Assembly: GCA_900551385.1 (NCBI GenBank)
Contig: URVS01000049.1
Span: 1 to 9,240 of the forward strand
Source of the DNA: an uncultured Mollicutes bacterium
GTDB lineage: Bacteria > Bacillota_I > Bacilli_A > RFN20 > CAG-449
Length of the DNA stretch: 9,240 bases
Direction of reading: 5' to 3'
Both the position numbers and the translations under genes were made by a program. The notes beneath the pieces were generated by a model, which made no database searches, was not told the origin of the DNA, and worked only from the letters and a program-made list of their open reading frames with translations. Below, piece by piece: positions 1-4,722 of this stretch. The first letter of the stretch is position 1, and the number at the start of each line of letters is the position of its first letter.

Positions 1-287
1 TTCTGATTCAGCTGATAGATCTCACTGTTTTTATCTACCGCTGACCATAGCTGATCTAATCGCTCAATCTCACTCTTAGCATCATCCACTGCTTTTTGCG
101 CATTCTTTCCATATGCTTTCAGATTCATATAGGTATCCATGGCAAAAACTTGCGCACTTGCTTCCTGTGTACTTGCTTCACTACTTGTTTCTGTCTTCTT
201 TTCGTCCTGTTTCTTGGCACATCCGGCGAATGATAGTACCCCTAAAACACTGATCATCACTATGCATATTAACTTTTTTAGTTTCAT
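1..287 (-). CDS. apbE: FAD:protein FMN transferase ApbE, lipoprotein (N-terminal part; C-terminus runs off the window)
   Basis: ApbE proteins transfer FMN from FAD onto Thr/Ser residues of redox proteins outside the membrane, such as Rnf/Nqr subunits and FMN-binding-domain proteins. The visible 95 residues begin with a lysine-rich n-region (MKLKKL), a hydrophobic stretch and a lipobox-like SFAGC with the lipidation Cys at residue 23. A low-complexity Lys/Glu/Ser/Thr linker follows (about 24-45). The start of the ApbE domain then appears: VFAMDTYMNLKAYG, then A..A...I.RLD.LWS and NSEIYQLNQ, which matches the usual family N-terminus (MDT-x-M near the start, an E-I/L-x-R-L-D helix, then N-S-x-I/V-x-x-L-N). 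The catalytic region lies beyond position 1. The start ATG at 285-287 is preceded by AGAAGGATG, a good ribosome site. The gene has its own promoter (325-353) and a palindromic putative operator (302-323), and lies downstream of a terminator, so it is probably a separate transcription unit. Confidence 0.88.
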   Translation of the reverse strand, partial: MKLKKLICIVMISVLGVLSFAGCAKKQDEKKTETSSEASTQEASAQVFAMDTYMNLKAYGKNAQKAVDDAKSEIERLDQLWSAVDKNSEIYQLNQ

Positions 288-301
288 TTATTTCATCCTT
301 C

Positions 302-323
302 TAGGTTAGTATTTCCTAACCTA
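302..323. promoter_or_regulatory. Putative metal-regulator operator (8+8 palindrome) at the apbE transcription start
   Basis: The sequence reads TAGGTTAG, six bases, CTAACCTA: two perfect 8-base inverted arms. It lies directly downstream of the predicted -10 box and covers the expected transcription start, where a bound repressor would block initiation. The half-site TAGGTTAG is the half-site of the DtxR/IdeR consensus, but that consensus has only one base between the halves and this site has six. A DtxR/MntR-family repressor with other spacing, or an unrelated regulator, is therefore possible. The palindrome is seen; the regulator is inference. Confidence 0.5.
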
Positions 324-324
324 T

Positions 325-353
325 AGTTTATAATTTTTTTAATTTTGTTTCAA
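325..353 (-). promoter_or_regulatory. Sigma-A-type promoter of apbE
   Basis: On the minus strand TTGAAA (348-353) is followed by a 17-base spacer and TAAACT (325-330). This gives a good -35, ideal spacing and a moderate -10. The predicted start falls near 318, about 30 bases upstream of the apbE start codon and inside the palindrome at 302-323. Confidence 0.6.
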
Positions 354-383
354 GAATAGTAAGTGAGTTTTTTTTTCATTAAG

Positions 384-421
384 AAAAAAAGGAACTGTCT
401 TTTCTGACAATTCCTTTTTTG
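384..421 (-). terminator. Rho-independent terminator after the chimeric RNase III/surface-protein ORF
   Basis: GGAACTGTC (391-399) and GACAATTCC (406-414) form a 9-base-pair stem around a 6-base loop, extended by A residues (385-390) pairing with T residues (415-420). Read as minus-strand RNA the single imperfect pair becomes a G:U wobble and the stem runs into a U tract, whereas on the plus strand it is a C:A mismatch. It therefore fits the minus-strand gene that ends 30-60 bases upstream. Confidence 0.8.
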
Positions 422-438
422 ACGTTCTATTCTAACCG

Positions 439-1390
439 TTATTTCTTAATCTCATAGTATCCGCTTGCTTACTTTGACATAATACATCCGTTTTTTCTTT
501 GGAAGTTTTACTGTCTTTTCTAAGTGTTTTGCAGATGTTTTTACTGTCTTAACTGGTTTTTTCTTACCTCTCTCATAGATCGTAAACTTAAATCCACCTT
601 GATCTGCAACTGTTAAAATTTTCAATTTACTTTGCTTTTTGCTAGATTTTACAGATACTTTATACCAACGGGCTGCTTTTTCATTCATTGTATACATCTC
701 TGTTGCATTTAGATTCTTTGCTTTGGATTTCTTATAGGCAACTTTCTTTTTGGCATAATTTTTTGTCGTATACAACATTGTATTGAGCTGCTCTTTTGGA
801 GCCTTCAATACTAGACGGTAATTTCCTTTACTAAGTCCATAACCTACTGCAATCTGTGTTTCGTCTTCGTTTGTTGGTTTAAATGACTTTGTTCTTCCGA
901 TTGTGATCCATTTTCCTTTTTCATTTTTCTGAACTTTATAGCTTGTATTTCCACCATCTTCTACCATGGATGCAACAACAAAACCTGCAAATCCTCTTTT
1001 TGTCATTTTAAATGTGTGATAAGTTTCTTTTTCTTCACCTTTTTGCATATTGAGGTCGTTTTTTGCTAACCCACCACATTCATTTTGTAATACGTAAGCT
1101 GTGATCAATCCTTCTTTACAGTTCTTTGGAAACTCTATATAATAAGTTTCTCCTGCATTTACCTGCGCCTTTACATAGGACAGTGGCAATTTCTTGATCA
1201 TTTTTTTATTGGAATCATATAGAATTGCTTCCTGTTTATTATCCCCAACAACTGCCAGTCCTAAAGCTCCTGATTCTACTGGAGTGAGCTTGATTAGATC
1301 TGGATTTTTAAAATAATTCTGATCATAATATTTGATCCCGCCAGTCAGCGCATAATATAAGGCATCTTCAAGAGTTCCAAATTTGTATGC
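439..1390 (-). pseudogene. 3' remnant of a secreted or cell-surface protein gene, frameshifted near its end
   Basis: This stretch makes up residues from about 200 onward of the ORF that starts at 1984. It shows SG-L-x-V, Y-I-E-F and ILYDSNKKMI strands and repeated Y.V/Y.L segments between Lys-rich loops, such as beta-sandwich modules of Gram-positive secreted proteins (pre-peptidase C-terminal-like). I do not recognise a specific family. It has no start, signal peptide or ribosome site of its own, so it is a 5'-truncated fragment. Near the end AAGC is tandemly duplicated (463-470). In the present frame the protein ends VSKRIL. With one copy of the repeat it would read VSGYYEIKK and stop at 439-441, which looks like a natural C-terminus. 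Its GC (about 33% in sampled lines) is higher than in the RNase III part. It was probably once a full gene upstream of apbE. Confidence 0.5.
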
Positions 1391-1984
1391 TTTAATTTCT
1401 TTTTGATTCCATTCTTGAATTAAAGAAATATAATCTAAATCATTATCAAATCCATTTTCTAAATAATAATCAATATTAAGCATAGAATCTACTACATCTT
1501 GTAATTTATCTGTATCCCACTTTGAATCAATTGCTACTGCTCCTATTATTGCTTCAAATAAATCTTCTTTTACTGAAGGTTCATTTTCTTTATGATCTTT
1601 TTTATCCCCTTCACCCATAAATAAATATTGATTTAAATTTAATATATCTATTCTTTTCGCTAACATTTGTTTATCTACTAATTTAGATTTTAAAATAGTT
1701 AATGATCCTTCATTTTGGCCATCAAAATAAAATTCATCATATTCTTCATCATTATCAAAATCTTCATCTTCGCTGTTTAAATGTCCGAAGTGATAAGCTA
1801 GAGTTTTAGTGACAATAAAGTCTAAAGCTTTATCTCCTAAAAATTCTAATTCTTCATTATCCATTCCACCATTTTCATTAGCGTATGAGCTTCTTGTAAA
1901 TGCTTGATAAAGCAAATCTTCATTTTTAAATTGATAACCAATTTGATTTTGTACTTCTTTAATATTGTCGTTTAAGTTTTTCAT
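452..1984 (-). CDS. Chimeric ORF: catalytic RNase III domain joined to the C-terminus of a secreted beta-rich protein
   Basis: Residues 1 to about 197 are an RNase III catalytic domain. The signature NEELEFLGD carries E44, E47 and D51, and KEDLFEAIIGA carries D141 and E144, so every metal-binding acidic residue known from bacterial RNase III is present. An acidic insert (about 72-92, rich in D/E) separates the first helices. The domain ends at the usual LIQEWNQKE linker, where a family member of about 230 residues would begin its dsRNA-binding domain; here that domain is absent. From about residue 200 the protein becomes beta-rich and Lys-rich, with a different base composition, resembling the C-terminal part of a secreted surface protein (no signal peptide of its own). 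The start chosen is ATG 1982-1984, which has a near-perfect AAGGAGG 9 bases upstream; an upstream in-frame ATG at 2029 has none. Joining in one frame may be accidental: a real recombination product or an assembly chimera. If real, the RNase activity might remain while RNA binding is altered. Confidence 0.75.
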   Translation of the reverse strand: MKNLNDNIKEVQNQIGYQFKNEDLLYQAFTRSSYANENGGMDNEELEFLGDKALDFIVTKTLAYHFGHLNSEDEDFDNDEEYDEFYFDGQNEGSLTILKSKLVDKQMLAKRIDILNLNQYLFMGEGDKKDHKENEPSVKEDLFEAIIGAVAIDSKWDTDKLQDVVDSMLNIDYYLENGFDNDLDYISLIQEWNQKEIKAYKFGTLEDALYYALTGGIKYYDQNYFKNPDLIKLTPVESGALGLAVVGDNKQEAILYDSNKKMIKKLPLSYVKAQVNAGETYYIEFPKNCKEGLITAYVLQNECGGLAKNDLNMQKGEEKETYHTFKMTKRGFAGFVVASMVEDGGNTSYKVQKNEKGKWITIGRTKSFKPTNEDETQIAVGYGLSKGNYRLVLKAPKEQLNTMLYTTKNYAKKKVAYKKSKAKNLNATEMYTMNEKAARWYKVSVKSSKKQSKLKILTVADQGGFKFTIYERGKKKPVKTVKTSAKHLEKTVKLPKKKRMYYVKVSKRIL

Positions 1985-1993
1985 AAAAATATT

Positions 1994-2000
1994 CCTCCTT
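1994..2000 (-). promoter_or_regulatory. Shine-Dalgarno site fixing the RNase III start
   Basis: AAGGAGG on the minus strand stands 9 bases before ATG 1982-1984. It decides for the protein beginning MKNLNDN rather than the in-frame ATG 45 bases upstream, which would add a non-homologous Phe-rich tail. Confidence 0.85.
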
Positions 2001-2056
2001 GTAAACTTAAACAAGAAACAAAAAAACATCTAATTATTAAAATTATATTATTTACA

Positions 2057-2087
2057 AAATAATCATATAAATCATTAATGATTATTT
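2057..2087. repeat. Inverted repeat in the RNase III leader
   Basis: AAATAATCAT (2057-2066) and ATGATTATTT (2078-2087) are perfect 10-base inverted arms around 11 bases. A second perfect palindrome, AATCATTAATGATT (2070-2083), overlaps it, and the AATCAT unit recurs at 2111-2116. The region lies in the predicted 5' untranslated leader of the gene starting at 1984. It may be an operator cluster or an RNA hairpin, but the low GC makes chance palindromes likely. Confidence 0.35.
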
Positions 2088-2128
2088 ATTTACTCAATGA
2101 ATAAGTAATTAATCATATTTTGTTTTAT

Positions 2129-2165
2129 GTTACCATTTTGTAACGTCAATTTGTCTCTTGACAAA
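2129..2165. repeat. Two short inverted repeats next to the predicted transcription start
   Basis: GTTAC-(6)-GTAAC occupies 2129-2144 and TTTGTC-TCTT-GACAAA occupies 2150-2165. The second begins immediately downstream of the predicted -10 box and so would sit at the RNA 5' end, either as an operator or as a short leader hairpin. Most of the gap 1985-2285 (301 bases, no gene) consists of these repeats, the promoter at 2169-2198 and the terminator at 2185-2217. Confidence 0.4.
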
Positions 2166-2168
2166 GTT

Positions 2169-2198
2169 ATTATATCAAATAATTAAAAAAATATGCAA
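2169..2198 (-). promoter_or_regulatory. Sigma-A-type promoter of the RNase III ORF
   Basis: TTGCAT (2193-2198) and a perfect TATAAT (2169-2174) are separated by 18 bases on the minus strand, giving a start near 2162 and a leader of about 180 bases. The -35 hexamer is part of the terminator stem of the upstream gene, so the two transcription units are packed back to back. Confidence 0.6.
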
Positions 2199-2217
2199 CA
2201 AATTTTTATGTTGCATA
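2185..2217 (-). terminator. Rho-independent terminator of the small RNase III-like gene
   Basis: TGTTGCATA (2209-2217) and TATGCAACA (2192-2200) form a perfect 9-base-pair hairpin with an 8-base loop. On the minus strand it is followed by seven T residues (2185-2191). It lies about 70 bases after the stop codon at 2286. The other orientation is followed by A residues rather than T, so it works only for the minus strand. Confidence 0.72.
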
Positions 2218-2285
2218 AAAAAACTATTATTACAGAATATAAAAACACTTTTATCAAATCATTAAATTAATAAGATATTTATAAA

Positions 2286-2699
2286 CTAAGCGATATATTT
2301 TTTTAATAATTCATTAGCTTTCTTTGAATCAGTAAGGAATAAATAACCCATAAGAGAATCAAAAGCTAATTTATATGTATCTTGATTTAAATCATTATCT
2401 AACATAAATAAATGGCCTTCTAATAATTCTTTACCATATTTAGCTAAATTTTCATTTGATAATAAATCTTTTTTATTATTTAATTTTTGATTTGTTAAAT
2501 AATATGTACATATAGCATTACCAACTTTTGCTAAAGCTGAACAATCAACAATTTTAGAATTATTTTCATTATTAAATGCTTTAGCGTATTCAGGCATAGT
2601 TAAAGATATAATAGCTAATTCTATATCTTCTACTACTACACTTAATTTTTTAAAGAATGCAAGTGTTTCATTTTTCATTTCATCATATTTTTTCATCAT
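2286..2699 (-). CDS. Small catalytically dead RNase III-fold protein (pseudo-RNase III)
   Basis: This 137-residue protein aligns by eye over its whole length with an RNase III catalytic domain, including its neighbour at 1984. SLTMPEYAKAF (32-42) matches the AFTRSSYANE helix; CSALAKVGN (53-61) matches NEELEFLGD; LLSNENLAKYGKELLEGHLFM (about 79-99) matches LVDKQMLAKRIDILNLNQYLFM; LAFDSLMGYLFLTDS (111-125) matches DLFEAIIGAVAIDS. The catalytic residues are replaced: the expected E, E, D, D, E are S54, A57, N61, L111 and D114. Cleavage is therefore very unlikely, while the dimer-forming fold could remain. There is no dsRNA-binding domain, signal peptide or membrane segment. ATG 2697-2699 is chosen because AAAGGTG stands 9 bases before it; a GTG at 2709-2711 overlaps that site and has no ribosome site of its own. 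It may be a structural or regulatory partner of the active enzyme encoded next to it. The homology is judged without a database search; the function is inferred. Confidence 0.62.
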   Translation of the reverse strand: MMKKYDEMKNETLAFFKKLSVVVEDIELAIISLTMPEYAKAFNNENNSKIVDCSALAKVGNAICTYYLTNQKLNNKKDLLSNENLAKYGKELLEGHLFMLDNDLNQDTYKLAFDSLMGYLFLTDSKKANELLKKYIA

Positions 2700-2708
2700 A
2701 ATCTTTTT

Positions 2709-2715
2709 CACCTTT
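2709..2715 (-). promoter_or_regulatory. Shine-Dalgarno site of the pseudo-RNase III gene
   Basis: AAAGGTG on the minus strand is 9 bases before ATG 2697-2699 (a second ATG follows immediately). It includes the alternative GTG codon at 2709-2711, which argues against that codon being the start. Confidence 0.6.
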
Positions 2716-2742
2716 ATATTAATATAACATCTTTTTGATGTT
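2714..2742. repeat. Overlapping palindromes upstream of the pseudo-RNase III gene
   Basis: TTATATTAATATAA (2714-2727) is a perfect 14-base palindrome, and AACATC-TTTTT-GATGTT (2726-2742) is an inverted repeat directly beside it. Both lie between the candidate -10 box (2752-2757) and the ribosome site, where a repressor or a leader hairpin would act. There is no U tract on the minus strand, so this is not a terminator. Confidence 0.4.
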
Positions 2743-2751
2743 TTCGTATAG

Positions 2752-2780
2752 ATTATATTATTAGTTTAATATTTAAGAAA
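2752..2780 (-). promoter_or_regulatory. Weak candidate promoter of the pseudo-RNase III gene
   Basis: A perfect TATAAT (2752-2757) has only a poor -35 (TTTCTT, 2775-2780) at 17 bases. The gene is 73 bases downstream of the glycan operon and no terminator intervenes, so read-through from that operon is an alternative source of transcript. Confidence 0.35.
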
Positions 2781-4722
2781 CCAATTTTTTATTTATTTTT
2801 AGCTGTTCTATTGGATAAATCTTAATAAAATCCTTTATGTAGTTTAGTATTCCACTTTGAACCTCATATATGCAGTCCAAATCTTCCTTTAACCTAGTTT
2901 CCTCTGCATATATAGGTTCTCCGCTTATATTAAATTCATTAACTGATGGTGAAAATGACGTTAAAATTGTTTCTAAAATATAATAATCTTGATATATTGT
3001 ACTCTTTATCTTTTCACGCTCAGAAAAAAATGATTCTATTTGTATTTGCTTATCATTCATATATTGGGGCTCTAACTGTAAAAAATACAAACCTTTAATT
3101 TTATTAGGCACCATTTTTTTTATAAAAAATTGACAAGTTCCCTTTGCTACAAAATCAAAGAACAATATATTTTTATTCTTTTCGCATATTTTCTTTAAAT
3201 ATTTTTTGTAGTTCAAATATTTTTTCCATGCTTCACCTATAATTATTTCTTTATATTTTAATATACCTTGTTGTGTGTCATCTATTTGTTTTATATCTAT
3301 CTTATTAACATCAATGCCAAATCTTTTTTTTAGGCATAAATCCATGTTTCCTCCAAATTTCATATCATCAACATAAGCAATATCATCTTCTGATAAAGTG
3401 CCTGCTCTTATAGCTGCAGTTCTTGAAGTTAAAACATAATGCGTTTTTCTATTTGGATATAAGATTTCATATATTTTTTTTATCAAATATCCATCTCTTG
3501 CAGAAAGCCAAATCTGACAATCATTGCACTCTCTAGTCTTTTCTTCAAACCACTTAACAAAATCCATAATCAATGGTGCACAAAATGAATAGCCTATCGT
3601 TTTATTATTTTGTATACAAATATCTTTTTCTAACCTTTCAAACACAAAAGGATTGTTAAAAATATTTGATATAAATAATCCAATTTTTATTTTTGAATCC
3701 AACTCCATATCCGGTTCAACATCCGGCATAAAGTTTGTTCCGTAAAATAAATCTTCACAGCTATATATTTTATACGAATTTATACCCGATTTAATTGCAC
3801 TTTTATAGTCACTTAGATAATCATCACCAATATGAAGTATTTTCTTTTTAGGATAATCTTTTTTTACTATATCAAATAGACCTGTATCTTTTCCCCTTGT
3901 ATACTCTGATGATGCATAAATTTTTTTAATCCCATAAATAGAATTATCATTCAGGATACTTTTTATTTGCTTTTCAGAATAATATGTATCTGTAACAACA
4001 ATTGCTTCTTTCCCTTTATTTATGCAATAATTTAAAACTTCTACTAATTCTTCTCTTCTAATAATTACACTTTTGTCAATTTTAAACTCTTCTTCTGCAA
4101 AATCAATACCACTAAAAAAAACGCAATCTTCGTAAATTTTCTTTAAATTAGGAGCCAGACCAATTGCTGTGCTTTTTTCACTTTTTATCCTTTGATTCAC
4201 AAACTCCTTTAAACTCATTTCAGTTAAACTGAGCTTATTATATAAAAGCTCAAATAAATCATATCTAGAAAATAACTGTCGAGTTATAAGTGTATTGAAG
4301 CAGTCAAAACTTATAACATCTGCTTCTTCTATTTTATTCATCAAATCCTTTTTATAATATGGTTTCAATTTCCCCAAAGTGCACTTACTTTGTTTTTCTT
4401 CCAAAAGATTATTTCCATAAACATCATAGATTTTAATATTATTTTCATTACACTTATCTTTTATTCTTGTAACTATAGCTCGACATGAGCCTGGTCTCGC
4501 AATTACTATAATAGCCTTTATCCCAATTTTTATAGCCTTATTTAAAGAGATAATATTATACCCATAAATATTTCCATTATCTCTAAATCCATCTAGTAAT
4601 CCAACAATTTCTACGTATTCATTTATTTCTGGTATATTTTTCTCTGTTTCTTTTCCTATACCATAAATTGCTATTTTCCCATCAATATTTTTTAAATATT
4701 TTTCTAATTTCTTAAAAATCAT
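2773..4722 (-). CDS. Three-domain HAD-like glycan-locus protein (Rossmann-like, HAD, C-terminal SRDGY-type domain)
   Basis: This is the last gene of the glycan operon (649 residues). Residues about 15-100 look like a small Rossmann/CoA-binding-like domain (IAIYGIGKETEK, then GLLDG and IIVIARPGS), as found in sugar-modifying proteins. Residues about 134-325 are a HAD core: motif I SFDCFNTL (D140, T144), motif II VVTDTYYS (T244), motif III with K278 (RGKDTGLF), motif IV HIGDD..SD (D300, D301, D305). Position +2 of motif I is Phe142, not the second Asp of HAD phosphatases; an aromatic there recalls haloacid dehalogenases and is common in polysaccharide-locus HADs. The rest (about 370-649) has IWLSARDGYLIKKIY (403-417), a module often attached to such HADs, of unknown function. 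The start overlaps the previous stop by 4 bases (ATGA, 4719-4722), implying translational coupling; its own ribosome site (AAAGAAAG) is weak. Its role in glycan assembly or phosphate-linked modification is inferred. No terminator is visible after it. Confidence 0.75.
   Translation of the reverse strand: MIFKKLEKYLKNIDGKIAIYGIGKETEKNIPEINEYVEIVGLLDGFRDNGNIYGYNIISLNKAIKIGIKAIIVIARPGSCRAIVTRIKDKCNENNIKIYDVYGNNLLEEKQSKCTLGKLKPYYKKDLMNKIEEADVISFDCFNTLITRQLFSRYDLFELLYNKLSLTEMSLKEFVNQRIKSEKSTAIGLAPNLKKIYEDCVFFSGIDFAEEEFKIDKSVIIRREELVEVLNYCINKGKEAIVVTDTYYSEKQIKSILNDNSIYGIKKIYASSEYTRGKDTGLFDIVKKDYPKKKILHIGDDYLSDYKSAIKSGINSYKIYSCEDLFYGTNFMPDVEPDMELDSKIKIGLFISNIFNNPFVFERLEKDICIQNNKTIGYSFCAPLIMDFVKWFEEKTRECNDCQIWLSARDGYLIKKIYEILYPNRKTHYVLTSRTAAIRAGTLSEDDIAYVDDMKFGGNMDLCLKKRFGIDVNKIDIKQIDDTQQGILKYKEIIIGEAWKKYLNYKKYLKKICEKNKNILFFDFVAKGTCQFFIKKMVPNKIKGLYFLQLEPQYMNDKQIQIESFFSEREKIKSTIYQDYYILETILTSFSPSVNEFNISGEPIYAEETRLKEDLDCIYEVQSGILNYIKDFIKIYPIEQLKINKKLVS

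Noticed and set aside
1375..1400. Insertion-sequence or integrase attachment site at the composition joint
   Set aside because: No terminal inverted repeat, target duplication, recombinase gene or tRNA end could be seen near the joint.
1985..2029. Upstream in-frame ATG that would add 15 residues to the RNase III ORF
   Set aside because: No Shine-Dalgarno site precedes it, whereas AAGGAGG stands directly before ATG 1982-1984; the extra residues match no RNase III.
2030..2285. A small RNA gene or CRISPR-like repeats between the two RNase III-fold genes
   Set aside because: The repeats are short, irregular and inverted rather than evenly spaced direct repeats, and the promoter and terminator found there are explained by the flanking protein genes.
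2700..2711. GTG start for the pseudo-RNase III gene
   Set aside because: The GTG is part of the AAAGGTG ribosome site that serves ATG 2697-2699, and nothing resembling a ribosome site lies upstream of it.
2726..2742. Hairpin AACATC-TTTTT-GATGTT as terminator of the glycan operon
   Set aside because: The stem is only 6 base pairs with little GC, and on the minus strand it is followed by mixed A/T sequence without a U tract.
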